The notes under the pieces: generated by a model
What the model saw: only the letters and a program-made list of their open reading frames with translations
Told to the model about the DNA's origin: nothing
The model's database searches: none
DNA from: Gemmatimonadaceae bacterium
GTDB taxonomy: Bacteria; Gemmatimonadota; Gemmatimonadetes; Gemmatimonadales; Gemmatimonadaceae
Reading direction: 5' to 3'
Length of the DNA: 23,938 nt
Assembly: GCA_025356185.1 (NCBI GenBank)
Contig: JANXUN010000506.1
Span: 1-23,938, forward strand
Shown: positions 1-8,089 of the stretch, piece by piece
How positions within the stretch are numbered: the first letter of the stretch is position 1
Layout of the letters: each line of letters begins with the position of its first letter
Translations under genes and position numbers: made by a program

Positions 1-116
1 GGTGAAGTCCCCCGCAGCTCCCCCGCCTGCAGTGCTTCAGTGAAACCCCCACCCGCCGGTAGCAGTTAACCTCAACCCGCTGTTCACAGTCAACCCGCAG
101 TTTCACCCGCCGTAAA
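1..116. repeat. degenerate C-rich repeat region downstream of the rhomboid gene
   Basis: This non-coding edge stretch contains several copies of a short degenerate motif. On the plus strand AACCCGC occurs near 74-80 and 92-98, with the related CACCCGCC near 50-57 and 104-111. On the minus strand the units read roughly as AACTGCGGGTT, GTTAACTGC and AAACTGCGGG, and they resemble the arms of the hairpin immediately to the right. No open reading frame or RNA gene is apparent. It may be a decayed short tandem repeat or simple low-complexity DNA; the window edge prevents judging its full extent. Confidence 0.35.
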
Positions 117-149
117 ACCTGCAGGTAACCTGCAGTTACCCCTGCAGGT
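117..149 (-). terminator. hairpin over the rhomboid stop codon, possible terminator
   Basis: The outer arms are ACCTGCAGG (117-125) and CCTGCAGGT (141-149), and the inner arms are GTAAC and GTTAC, giving a stem of about 13 bp with a two-base bulge and a short loop. On the minus strand the stem is followed by TTTTAC, so there is a short T tract but not a long one. The stop codon of the rhomboid gene (136-138) lies inside the stem. It could act as an intrinsic terminator or mRNA-stabilising hairpin for the minus-strand operon. The repeated CTGCAG palindrome also suggests a repeat unit rather than a dedicated terminator. Confidence 0.45.
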
Positions 150-1056
150 CCCGTAGTCGTCGGCTCCATTCGTCCAGCAGCATCCTCTCCGCGACCGTCA
201 AACTCTCCATCCCCGACGACGCGATCTTATCCAACACCGCGTCCAACGCCGTCGATGGTTTGTCGGCAACCGCCGCAGTGAGTGCTCTCGGCGCCACAGT
301 TGAGCGCGTGCGCGACACCACCGCTTTACTTTGCGCAACAATCTCATCAACCTCGCGCTCACGAGGACGCACGGAGCTCTTCGGTACCGGACGCGGCGAC
401 TCGTCGCCGTAGTCCGGCGCGGGCGCAATGCCGCGACGGAACCGATCGAGGCTCCCTGTATTGGGCGCATGCAAATACACAAGCGCGGCGACAATGCCGC
501 CTAGATGCGCTGCATATGCGGTGCCGCCCACGCTGCCGTGATCAATGATCGCCATCACGATGTTCATGAGCGCCATCAGCGCCACCAACCATTTCACCTT
601 CATCGGCACCACACCAAAGAAAAACACTTCTTCGTTGGGCCACCGCGACGCGTACGCAACGGCCACACCCAGAATCGCCGCCGACGCACCAATCAGCGTG
701 CCACCATCCTTCTGAATCATCGCGTGAAACGCCCAGCCACCAAGACCGCACCACAGATAAAACCATGTGAACGTGCTCGCGCCCCACGCACGCTCCACGC
801 GCGGTCCAAACAACCAGAGCGTCCACATGTTGAGTGCTAAGTGCATCAACCCACCATGCACAAACATGTACGTCACGATCGTCCACACCGAATGCGCGGC
901 AATGTCGCCGGTCGTGTAGCCCAACGCGTTCTGCATGTTCACGTCGCCGACCAACGTCGTCTGCACGAAAAACACGCTCACGCACAACCCAATCAGCCAA
1001 TACACGGCGACCGGGGCACGCGGAATTTCGAACTCGTCGTACATCGTGGAAGCCAT
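136..1056 (-). CDS. rhomboid family intramembrane serine protease
   Basis: This 306-residue inner-membrane protease should cut substrate proteins within the bilayer. The rhomboid core occupies roughly residues 14-196 as about six hydrophobic segments. Visible signature residues are the HGGLMHLALNMW stretch (H67, H72, N76) of the second membrane helix, the catalytic serine in GASAAILG (S125) and the catalytic histidine in AAHLGG (H184). The tail after about residue 200 is soluble and charged. It ends in a conserved-looking segment (about 268-306, LDAVLDKIASSG then LTVAERMLLDEWS) seen in other rhomboids of this type. The ATG at 1056 is used; a second ATG four codons later is equally possible, and neither has a clear ribosome binding site. 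It is the last gene of a run after ddl, 51 bp away. Its substrate cannot be told from sequence. Confidence 0.93.
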   Translation of the reverse strand: MASTMYDEFEIPRAPVAVYWLIGLCVSVFFVQTTLVGDVNMQNALGYTTGDIAAHSVWTIVTYMFVHGGLMHLALNMWTLWLFGPRVERAWGASTFTWFYLWCGLGGWAFHAMIQKDGGTLIGASAAILGVAVAYASRWPNEEVFFFGVVPMKVKWLVALMALMNIVMAIIDHGSVGGTAYAAHLGGIVAALVYLHAPNTGSLDRFRRGIAPAPDYGDESPRPVPKSSVRPREREVDEIVAQSKAVVSRTRSTVAPRALTAAVADKPSTALDAVLDKIASSGMESLTVAERMLLDEWSRRLRDLQG

Positions 1057-1107
1057 GGTGACGGAAAAACGTGGTGGCGAGAAGCCAATGGTACGCCTGC
1101 CGCGCGA

Positions 1108-2121
1108 TTACCTACGCGCCAATCGGACGATGCGTTCGCACAACTCGGGAAACAAGATGTCTGCCGCCTTCGCCGCCTGCGGGATCAGACTCGTCGGTGT
1201 CATCCCCGGCAACGTGTTCGCTTCCAAACACCAAGGCTGTCCAAAGGGATCCAACCGAAAGTCTATACGCGCATATCCCCGCAATTTCAGCGCCGAAAAT
1301 GCCCGGCGCGCCTGATCGGCCAACAACTCCTGAATTTCTGGCGATAGTTCGGCTACGAACTCATTCGCCATCCCCGGCGTGTACTTGCACTCGTAGTCGT
1401 ACAACTCCTTGACCGGCACGATCTCAATTGTCGGCAGCACCTGATCACCCAAAATACCGACCGTCAACTCTCGCCCGGGCACGAATCGCTCAATCATCAC
1501 CTCATCATCAAACCGAAACGCCTCCTTCACCGCCGGGGCCAGCTCGCTGGGCTCTCGCACAATCGAAAGCCCCACCGTGCTTCCCTGCTTGGACGGCTTC
1601 ACAATCACCGGCCACCCCAGCGCATCACCGACCTCGGCCGCATCAACCGATCCCGCCTCCGGCGACGGCGCCATGATCCAATCGGCGGTCGACACACCCG
1701 CCGCACGCAACACCACTTTCGTCAAATGCTTGTCCATCGCGAGCGCGCTCGCCAAATGTCCGCTGCCCGTATAGCACACTCCCGCCATATCGAGCAGCGC
1801 TTGCACAGTGCCGTCTTCACCCTGACCGCCGTGCAGCGCGATAAACACGCAATCCGCGCTGGTCACCCTGTCATCTAGTGCCAACGCTGGGGAGAGCGAC
1901 GCACGTCCTAATCCCGCCAGGGCTTCTAGCGACGGCGGCGCACTGCCAACGCCGCTCGCGAGCAGACGTGATTCTGTCTCGCGCGATAAGACGCCGTCAA
2001 CCGGATCCAAACACGTCACCACATGACCGCGCTCGCGAAGCCCCACCGCGACGCGCAACCCCGACGACAACGACACATCGCGTTCCGCCGACACACCGCC
2101 TAACAACACCGTGATGTTCAT
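1108..2121 (-). CDS. ddl: D-alanine--D-alanine ligase
   Basis: This cytoplasmic ATP-grasp ligase joins two D-alanines for the peptidoglycan stem peptide. The N-terminal signature LLGGVSAERDVSLSSG is diagnostic. The ATP-grasp lobe contains PVIVKPSKQGSTVG (triphosphate-binding lysine and glycine-rich loop), EVMIERFVPGRELTVG and the metal/substrate-binding end ARIDFR then CLEANTLPGMT. Length (337 residues from this start) is normal. The frame offers a GTG at 2139, an ATG at 2133 and the ATG at 2121. I chose 2121 because MNITVLLGG matches the usual family N-terminus, but 2133 is almost as good. The stop of the upstream beta-synthase is at 2141, so translation is probably coupled. The rhomboid gene follows. 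Confidence 0.95.
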   Translation of the reverse strand: MNITVLLGGVSAERDVSLSSGLRVAVGLRERGHVVTCLDPVDGVLSRETESRLLASGVGSAPPSLEALAGLGRASLSPALALDDRVTSADCVFIALHGGQGEDGTVQALLDMAGVCYTGSGHLASALAMDKHLTKVVLRAAGVSTADWIMAPSPEAGSVDAAEVGDALGWPVIVKPSKQGSTVGLSIVREPSELAPAVKEAFRFDDEVMIERFVPGRELTVGILGDQVLPTIEIVPVKELYDYECKYTPGMANEFVAELSPEIQELLADQARRAFSALKLRGYARIDFRLDPFGQPWCLEANTLPGMTPTSLIPQAAKAADILFPELCERIVRLARR

Positions 2122-2140
2122 CGCGTCTTTCATCGACACA

Positions 2141-3577
2141 TCATCGACGCATCAAGTACTCAAGCACATCGAAGCGCGTCACGATGCCCTGCACCACGCC
2201 GTCTTTTTTCATCAACACCGCGCGGTTGCTCTTGGACAACAGCTTCGCAACACTTTCGACATTCTGATCGGCGTCGACGATGGGAAACGGCTGATCCATC
2301 ACATCGCTCACAGTCGCATCCAACACTCGCGGATCAGCCAGCGAGCGCGACGTCAGTTGCGACTCCGCAACGCTGCCCACGCACACACTGCCGTCCATCA
2401 CCGGCGCTTGCGACACGTTGTGCAACGCGAGCAAGCGAATCGTTTGCCGCACCGTTGCTCCAGGCGCGACGCTCACAATCGCTGGTGCACTGCCGTCTTT
2501 GTGCCCCAACACCATCTCAATGCGCGACGGTTCGGCGTCGAGCATCTGATTCTCGCGCATCCACTCGTCGTTAAACACCTTGCTCAAGTAGCGTTCACCG
2601 GTGTCGCACAAGAATGTCACCACGCACGCATTGGGATCATCGAGACGTCGCGCGACGGTCAACGCCGCGTGCGCGATCAATCCCGCCGATCCCCCAACAA
2701 AAATGCCTTCTTCGCGCGTGAGTTTGCGCGCCATCGCAAATGCGTCCTTATCACCGACGGTGATGAACTCATCCACGACGTCCATGTCGAGCGTCGCCGG
2801 AATGCAGTCTTGTCCAACGCCCTCAACTTTGTACGGTGCACCGGTGGGATGTCCCTCACCCTTCGTGCGCCACAACTCCGCCAACACCGATCCCTGCGGA
2901 TCGGCCGCAATGATCTTGATGTTCGGGTTCATCGATTTGAGATAGCGACCCACACCAGAGATTGTGCCGCCCGTTCCCGCCGACGCGACGAAGTGCGTGA
3001 TGCGACCCTCCGTCTGCTCCCACAATTCCGGACCGGTTGTCGCGACATGTGCCGCGGGATTTGCAGCGTTTTCAAACTGTCCCGCCAGCACGGCGCCCGG
3101 CGTCTCCTTTACAATGCGCTTGGCCATCTGCACATAATTTTGCGGATGATCCGGGGGTACAGCCGTCGGCGTGATGATTACTTCGGCACCGAACGCTTTC
3201 AGTAGCCGCACTTTTTCTTGCGACATCTTGTCGGGCATCGTGAAAATGCACTTGTACCCCTTAAGGGCAGCGGCAATCGCGAGACCGACACCCGTATTGC
3301 CGCTCGTCGCTTCGACAATCACACCGCCTGGCTTGAGCGTGCCGGCGCGTTCGTGCGACTCGATCATCGGCAATCCGATCCGATCTTTGACGCTGCCACC
3401 CGGATTGAAAAAGTCCGCCTTGCCAAACACCGGTGTGCGAATGCCCTTGGCGATCCGAGACAACCGTATCAGCGGCGTCCATCCGATCGTCTCGAGCACT
3501 GAGTCATAGGGACGGCGATGACGCACGTGTTCTTCAGAGACAGTCCGCGCGGCGTCAGCGGTCAGAGTTGTTGCCAT
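2141..3577 (-). CDS. PLP-dependent cystathionine beta-synthase-like enzyme with CBS-domain pair
   Basis: This 478-residue cytoplasmic enzyme belongs to fold-type II PLP enzymes. The catalytic domain (about 25-330) shows the Schiff-base lysine in NPGGSVKDRIG (K64), the substrate-carboxylate loop TSGNTG (91-96) and the phosphate-binding GTGGT (201-205). The segment EGVGQDCIP then VVDEFITVGD resembles cystathionine beta-synthases more than plain CysK. A regulatory pair of CBS motifs follows (about 355-478); the eukaryotic heme-binding N-terminus is absent. The likely reaction is homocysteine plus serine (or O-acetylserine) to cystathionine, but cysteine synthase activity is not excluded. The ATG at 3577 lies 23 bp inside the preceding TonB-like gene and no ribosome binding site is obvious. 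No other methionine occurs before residue 71, so this start is fairly secure. Confidence 0.88.
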   Translation of the reverse strand: MATTLTADAARTVSEEHVRHRRPYDSVLETIGWTPLIRLSRIAKGIRTPVFGKADFFNPGGSVKDRIGLPMIESHERAGTLKPGGVIVEATSGNTGVGLAIAAALKGYKCIFTMPDKMSQEKVRLLKAFGAEVIITPTAVPPDHPQNYVQMAKRIVKETPGAVLAGQFENAANPAAHVATTGPELWEQTEGRITHFVASAGTGGTISGVGRYLKSMNPNIKIIAADPQGSVLAELWRTKGEGHPTGAPYKVEGVGQDCIPATLDMDVVDEFITVGDKDAFAMARKLTREEGIFVGGSAGLIAHAALTVARRLDDPNACVVTFLCDTGERYLSKVFNDEWMRENQMLDAEPSRIEMVLGHKDGSAPAIVSVAPGATVRQTIRLLALHNVSQAPVMDGSVCVGSVAESQLTSRSLADPRVLDATVSDVMDQPFPIVDADQNVESVAKLLSKSNRAVLMKKDGVVQGIVTRFDVLEYLMRR

Positions 3578-4028
3578 GAACGGTGGGCGGGCGAGAGGAA
3601 GGTGTCGCAGAGAACTCAGGCGGCGGGGTGCCGGGGTGTCGAAAGTGCACCGGAAACAGCATCGCTACAGCAATCGGTGAACCGCCACGGCGCGCTGCTC
3701 GAAAGCGCAGGCGCGGCGCACCAGCAAGCGCCGCCGAGTCCAACGCCGCAACACCCGACGGCTGCTCAATTCGCGTACTATCAGCAACAACCACGCCCAG
3801 TGTGTCCACAAAAAGTCGCAACAGCACGTTTCCCTGAATTTGGCGCATATACTCCACGACTGGGTACTGAAACGGCAACGCGTCGTTCAGCATCTGCGGC
3901 AACTCATCGGGCGGTCCGCCTTGCCACCATGCACCGCCAACCGTGCGAAGTGGGCGAGTGCGTTCCGAGCAAGCTAGCGCCAGCAGTGCAAGGACGAATA
4001 TTCGCCGGTGGTGTACTCCTACGTGCAT
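3555..4028 (-). CDS. small TonB C-terminal-domain protein, probable lipoprotein
   Basis: This 157-residue protein starts with a basic then hydrophobic signal (RRIFVLALLALACSE) with a possible lipid-attachment cysteine at C20. The -3 position is alanine rather than leucine, so lipidation is only likely. Residues about 52-130 (from PFQYPVVEYMRQIQGNVLLRLFVD to AMLFPVHFR) look like a TonB/TolA C-terminal fold: a YP element, a GxVxLxFxVD-like strand, then a final PVxF strand. Classical TonB needs an N-terminal membrane anchor and a proline-rich spacer, and this protein has almost no spacer. It is therefore probably a periplasmic TonB-like accessory, not a full energy transducer. Its end overlaps the beta-synthase start by 23 bp. 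A divergent plus-strand gene begins 83 bp away. Confidence 0.72.
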   Translation of the reverse strand: MHVGVHHRRIFVLALLALACSERTRPLRTVGGAWWQGGPPDELPQMLNDALPFQYPVVEYMRQIQGNVLLRLFVDTLGVVVADSTRIEQPSGVAALDSAALAGAPRLRFRAARRGGSPIAVAMLFPVHFRHPGTPPPEFSATPSSRPPTVHGNNSDR

Positions 4029-4110
4029 TGATGAAATCTACATCCACACGCTCAACTCAGCGGTATCATTACAAGCCGCACCATACTCCTCTCCCCGTGG
4101 GCGGAATCGC
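4029..4110. promoter_or_regulatory. divergent intergenic region between the TonB-like operon and the Ig/M30 lipoprotein
   Basis: These 82 bp separate two divergent starts and must hold at least the promoter of the plus-strand gene, unless that gene starts upstream at 3943. An AT-richer core near 4063-4073 (TATCATTACAA) could supply a -10 element on either strand, but I cannot pair it with a convincing -35 at normal spacing. No operator palindrome is evident. Confidence 0.35.
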
Positions 4111-6537
4111 ATGATTCGTAGTCGTGATATTGGTCACAACAGCGCGCCCACAGGTCATTGCGTGCAACACGGCTCCGCGCGTCTGCGCTCTTTGCATTTC
4201 ACGCTGTTCGCGGTGTGTTGCATGGCTCTGTTCTCTGCGTGTCGCCATGATGCGAGCACCGGACCCAGCGCGACACCGACGACGCTTCGACTGGCTGCAG
4301 GATCTGGTCAAACTGGAACGGTCGGCGCGGTACTCGCGACACCGCTCTCTGTGGTCGTGCTCGACGCGTCTGGCAAAACTATTTCTGGAGCCGAGGTCGA
4401 GTGGGACGTTGGTGTGGGCGCGGGCACCGTGTCACCGACGACGTCGATATCGAATAGCGATGGCGTCGCTCAAACCACCTGGACCCTCGGCACAAACGCG
4501 GGCAACCTTCGCGTGAGTGCGCAAATCAATGGGCTCACACCCGTCGTGTTTACGGCAACCGCGCTCGCCAGCGCCGCCACCTCTGTCGTTGCAACCCCCG
4601 ATCGCGCCTACCTCGGCGTCGGCGACACGATTCGCTTACGCGCCGCCGCGCGCGATCAGTACGGTAATGACATCGTTGGACAATCGATCAATTTTTCTTC
4701 AGCCGACGCTGCGATTGCATCGGTTTCCAGCAACGGACTGGTGACGGCACTCGCCGTCGGTAGTGCGCGGATCATCGCTGACGTCGGTGGGAAGGCGGAC
4801 ACGGTGCCCGTGGGTGTCGGTCTCGCGGGTTCATCTGTCTGCGGACCACTTACCGCTCGCACACTCGCGCTTGGCGAAGTGATTACCCCCGACGTGGATG
4901 CGTCCGGTGCACGCGCGTGCATCACCGCGCCCGCTGGGTTAAACGCCGAATACGCGCTCACGCTGATCTCGACTGCGGCGGCGTTTAGCACGGTTACACC
5001 GGTCGATGTGTACGGTTTCGGCAACAACGCGCCCAGCATCGCCGCCATCACGGCGTCCGTACAGGCGCCCTCTATGGACGCACTTGCGTTGCGAGTGCTC
5101 GATGCCGATGTGATGTCGGCGCGCCAACCTGCGTCAGAAGTGCCGCGGCAGTTTGAAGCCGATCGTCGCACGATGGAGCATCGCGAACTGTCGCAGTTCG
5201 TGAGCGATGCGCGTGCGTGGCAAAGCGCGCGCGTTTCTGCAGCGCGCGATATGACGTCGTCGCTCGTGCTCGCGGCCGATCCCAAGGTGGGCGACGCGAT
5301 CACGCTCAACGGCAACGCGAATCAAGCGTGTACGCAGGCCAACAGTCGGGTGTCGCGTGTGGCGGCTGTTGGCGTGCATTCGCTCGTGGTCGCCGACAAC
5401 GAGAACCCCACCAGCGGGTACACAGACGCTGAGTACGCTTCGATTGCCGCAACCTTTGACACACTGGTGTATCCGCTCGATACAACCGCGTTCGGCGCGC
5501 CCAGCAACGTCAGTACCACCGGTCGCGTGATCTTGTTTTTCACGAAGACTGTGAACGCGCTGACCCCGCCAAACGCGGGCTACACGATTGGTGGGTTTTT
5601 CTTTTCTCGGGATCTGTATCCCAAGACCGCGCGCAGTGGATTTGCGGCGTGCGCGGGGTCGAATGAAACGGAAATGTTTTACCTGCTGACGCCCGATCCC
5701 ACAGGCATCGTCAACAACAACAAGCACACCAAAGACGAAGTTACATCGCTCAATTTAGGGACAATCGCGCACGAGTTTCAACATTTGATCAACGCGGGGC
5801 GACGCTTGTACGTGAATACGGGCGCGATTCCGAACGAAGAGACGTGGCTCGATGAAGGACTGTCACACATCGCCGAAGAGTTGTTGTACTACAAAATGTC
5901 GGGGTATACGTCGCGTCAGAATTTGACGCTCGCTCAGGTCTCCGCACAAAGCGCGTTGTTTACCACCTACGCATCGCAAAACTTCTCGCGCTTTTATCAG
6001 TACCTGCTCAGCCCCGAACTCAATTCACCGTACGCGCCGAACGATTCGTTAGCGACACGCGGGGCGACGTGGAATTTTCTTCGCTTTGCCGCGGGACGTC
6101 AGGGCGCGAGCGGCGAAGCGCCGTTCTTCCGCGCACTAGTCAACTCGCTCACCACAGGACGCGCGAATCTTTCCGCGGTACTCGGAGGCACGAATGCGTT
6201 CGCTGATTATCTGCGCGACTGGACGGTCTCATTGATTGCGGACGATTTCAGTGTCGCCGAGACCGCGGCGCTCGATGCACGCTACATATATCCCGCCTGG
6301 AATTTCCGCAGCATTTATCCCGGGCTGCGATTTGGCGGCGGCAACGCGCTCGGGATTTATCCCATCAACGCGCGTTCGCTCGTGAGCGGATCGCCGCAAC
6401 GCGTGAATTTGGCGGGCGGCACGAGCAGCTATGTACGACTCAGCTTACCGGCGGGTCGCAGTACGTTACTGAGTCTCGCGTCGAATGGAACGGCGCTGCC
6501 AACAACGATGCGTTTCGCGATTGTGCGGTTGCGATAG
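4111..6537 (+). CDS. Ig-like domain lipoprotein with C-terminal M30-like zinc metalloprotease
   Basis: This is a predicted surface or periplasmic lipoprotein protease of about 808 residues. A signal segment ends in CMALFSAC with the lipidation cysteine near C44. Next comes a Big_1-type Ig-like domain (about 50-150, with the GVAQTTWTLGTNAG motif), then a Big_2-type domain (about 155-235, with GVGDTIRLRA and NGLVTALAVGSARI). A linker of unknown fold follows, then a metalloprotease domain. That domain carries HEFQH (H554, E555, H558), and the downstream TWLDEGLSHIAEE (E582) is a plausible third zinc ligand. The layout resembles hyicolysin (M30)-type peptidases. An in-frame ATG at 3943 would overlap the opposite gene and put a long non-signal tail in front, so I reject it. 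A GTG at 4162 preceded by CAGGT is a credible alternative start. It is one of only two plus-strand genes here. Confidence 0.82.
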   Translation: MIRSRDIGHNSAPTGHCVQHGSARLRSLHFTLFAVCCMALFSACRHDASTGPSATPTTLRLAAGSGQTGTVGAVLATPLSVVVLDASGKTISGAEVEWDVGVGAGTVSPTTSISNSDGVAQTTWTLGTNAGNLRVSAQINGLTPVVFTATALASAATSVVATPDRAYLGVGDTIRLRAAARDQYGNDIVGQSINFSSADAAIASVSSNGLVTALAVGSARIIADVGGKADTVPVGVGLAGSSVCGPLTARTLALGEVITPDVDASGARACITAPAGLNAEYALTLISTAAAFSTVTPVDVYGFGNNAPSIAAITASVQAPSMDALALRVLDADVMSARQPASEVPRQFEADRRTMEHRELSQFVSDARAWQSARVSAARDMTSSLVLAADPKVGDAITLNGNANQACTQANSRVSRVAAVGVHSLVVADNENPTSGYTDAEYASIAATFDTLVYPLDTTAFGAPSNVSTTGRVILFFTKTVNALTPPNAGYTIGGFFFSRDLYPKTARSGFAACAGSNETEMFYLLTPDPTGIVNNNKHTKDEVTSLNLGTIAHEFQHLINAGRRLYVNTGAIPNEETWLDEGLSHIAEELLYYKMSGYTSRQNLTLAQVSAQSALFTTYASQNFSRFYQYLLSPELNSPYAPNDSLATRGATWNFLRFAAGRQGASGEAPFFRALVNSLTTGRANLSAVLGGTNAFADYLRDWTVSLIADDFSVAETAALDARYIYPAWNFRSIYPGLRFGGGNALGIYPINARSLVSGSPQRVNLAGGTSSYVRLSLPAGRSTLLSLASNGTALPTTMRFAIVRLR

Positions 6538-6567
6538 CGCACGCCGCAGCGGTCATGAATTCACCTG

Positions 6568-6597
6568 CGGCGGAGCAAAGGATTAGCTCCGCCGTTT
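6568..6597 (+). terminator. strong intrinsic terminator-like hairpin between convergent genes
   Basis: CGGCGGAGC (6568-6576) pairs perfectly with GCTCCGCCG (6586-6594) across a 9-base loop, and TTT follows at 6595-6597 with another TTT at 6601-6603. It lies 30 bp past the stop of the plus-strand Ig/M30 gene, so it should end that transcript. The right arm is part of the last codons of the converging glutaminyl cyclase gene and the loop includes its stop. On the minus strand no T tract follows, so termination in that direction is less likely. Confidence 0.65.
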
Positions 6598-7449
6598 GAG
6601 TTTAATCTCGAACATCTTCGACCATTTTTTTCCGGTCACGAAGATTCGATCCTTCGCAGCATCGTATGCGATGCCGTTTAGTACGTCTTCATTTCCGTCG
6701 CGATCGATCGCAGGCAAAATGCCGGCCAGATCGACCCATCCAATCACATTGCCCGTGTTTGGATCAATGCGCGCGATCTGATCGCTTTGCCACACATTGG
6801 CCCACAGCTCGCCTTTGATCCACTCGAGCTCGTTGAGCGCCTTCACTGGCGTACCATGCTCGTTGACCTCGAGCGTTTTTTCGATCTTAAATGTTTTCGG
6901 ATCACGCCACGCGATCACCGACGAGCCATTGCTCATGATGAGCGATTTTCCGTCGGTGGTCAGCGCCCATCCTTCGCCTTCGTACGTGAATTCACCCTTG
7001 GGCGCAAACGTTTTCCAGTCGTAGATAAATGCTTTCCCGTTTTTCCATGTCAACTGATACAGCTTGTCGTCGACGATGATGGTGCCTTCGCCAAAATACG
7101 GGTCCCCAATGTCGAGTTTGCGTAGCACGCGTCCCGTCGCAAGTTCCACCTCGCGGATGTTCGACGTGCCAACTTCGCCAGTGCTTTCGAATAGGCGCCC
7201 TTGGTGAAAAAACAGTCCTTCGGTAAACGCGCCGCGATCGTGCGGAAACGTGTTCACAATTTCCACCGAGTACGTCGGCGTGCGCGCAGGCTGCGTGCTG
7301 TCGGCCGCGGCCGCCGCAGCACTCGCCGCCGGAGCGTCCTTGTTGCCACATGCGCCAAACGCACCGGCTGTCGCGACAAAGCCGAACGCGCCAAGCAGCA
7401 CAACAAAGGTGACAGCGCGCGATTTACGAAGTGATCGGAGAATAGCCAT
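6583..7449 (-). CDS. glutaminyl-peptide cyclotransferase (bacterial/plant type), secreted
   Basis: This 288-residue protein should convert N-terminal glutamine of peptides or proteins to pyroglutamate outside the cytoplasm. It has a long signal segment (arginine and lysine residues up to about 11, hydrophobic 13-33) ending at FGACGNK, with a possible lipidation cysteine C34, then an alanine-rich spacer. The catalytic domain is a five-bladed beta-propeller of the plant-type family. Recognisable pieces include FTEGLFFHQGRLFESTG, GEGWALTTDG, LNELEWIKGELWANVWQ, DVLNGIAYD and the terminal FVTGKKWSKMFEI. Length is normal. It stands alone: 91 bp separate it from the upstream DNA glycosylase, so it may share that transcript or have its own promoter. 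Its 3' end converges on the Ig/M30 gene. Confidence 0.9.
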   Translation of the reverse strand: MAILRSLRKSRAVTFVVLLGAFGFVATAGAFGACGNKDAPAASAAAAAADSTQPARTPTYSVEIVNTFPHDRGAFTEGLFFHQGRLFESTGEVGTSNIREVELATGRVLRKLDIGDPYFGEGTIIVDDKLYQLTWKNGKAFIYDWKTFAPKGEFTYEGEGWALTTDGKSLIMSNGSSVIAWRDPKTFKIEKTLEVNEHGTPVKALNELEWIKGELWANVWQSDQIARIDPNTGNVIGWVDLAGILPAIDRDGNEDVLNGIAYDAAKDRIFVTGKKWSKMFEIKLKRRS

Positions 7450-7540
7450 AAAACGCTCGGAGAAAGAAGCACAACGCTACGCAGAAACTACTGCCACAAC
7501 GGCGACGTCGGACATCATCGCCCGAAAACGCTACGACGCG

Positions 7541-8089
7541 CTACGCATTGAGCCAGTCGTGCAGCTCGCGCAACAGCCTGATCAAATCGGGCAACTGATG
7601 ATTCGCGTTTAGTCCGCTCGGACTTGGCAGCACCCACAACGCGGTCGATCCGATACGGTCCGACTGTAGTCCAAGCACTGCTTTGGGGCGCTGAAATGCG
7701 GTGCGGTACGCACCAATGCCCAGAAACGCGATCACGCGCGGTGTGAGCGCGGTCGCCACGCGCGCTAATCGTTGTCCGCCCGCCACGAATTCGTCGTTCG
7801 ACACCTCAACCGCGGTCGCTGATGTACGCTCGACCATGTTGGTGATACCGATGCCCAATGCAAGAAGTTCGTGCTCGTCCCACGGCGAAAAGAGTCGCGG
7901 TGTAAACCCGGCACCGAATAGTGCAGGCCAAAACCGATTACCTGGTCGCCCGAAATGATGTCCGATTGCAGCCGTGTACAAGCCCGGATTGATGCCACAA
8001 AACAGCACGCGCAAGTCCGGCGCGATCACATCGGGCACTGTGAGCGATACCGCGGCCGCCAGTTCAGCTTTTGTTGGCTTTCGCTGCAA
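7541..8089 (-). CDS. mug: mismatch-specific uracil/thymine DNA glycosylase (Mug/TDG family)
   Basis: This 182-residue base-excision repair enzyme should remove uracil or thymine opposite guanine. The active-site motif GINPGLYTAAIGHHFG (32-47, N34 corresponding to the catalytic asparagine of Mug) and the DNA-intercalating motif PSPSGLNA (155-162, NPSGLS in E. coli Mug) are both visible, as are NRFW and the central ITNMVERTSA block. Length is normal for the family. The frame opens at a TTG (8089), 26 bp inside the end of mutS, with a purine-rich AAGAAAG just upstream. No ATG lies near the conserved start, so TTG is likely but not certain. The overlap with mutS places it last in a replication/repair operon. 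Confidence 0.9.
   Translation of the reverse strand: MQRKPTKAELAAAVSLTVPDVIAPDLRVLFCGINPGLYTAAIGHHFGRPGNRFWPALFGAGFTPRLFSPWDEHELLALGIGITNMVERTSATAVEVSNDEFVAGGQRLARVATALTPRVIAFLGIGAYRTAFQRPKAVLGLQSDRIGSTALWVLPSPSGLNANHQLPDLIRLLRELHDWLNA

Noticed and set aside
2111..3205. Long plus-strand open frame (364 codons) opposite the beta-synthase and ddl start
   Set aside because: It is antisense to a clearly recognisable enzyme, its product is His/Arg-rich with no motif, and such frames are common in GC-rich DNA.
3943..4110. 5' extension of the Ig/M30 gene to an ATG at 3943
   Set aside because: It would overlap the opposite TonB-like gene and place about 100 residues before the lipoprotein signal.
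4656..5727. Minus-strand open frames opposite the Ig/M30 lipoprotein
   Set aside because: Low-complexity or Arg/His-rich products with no motifs, opposite a well supported protein.
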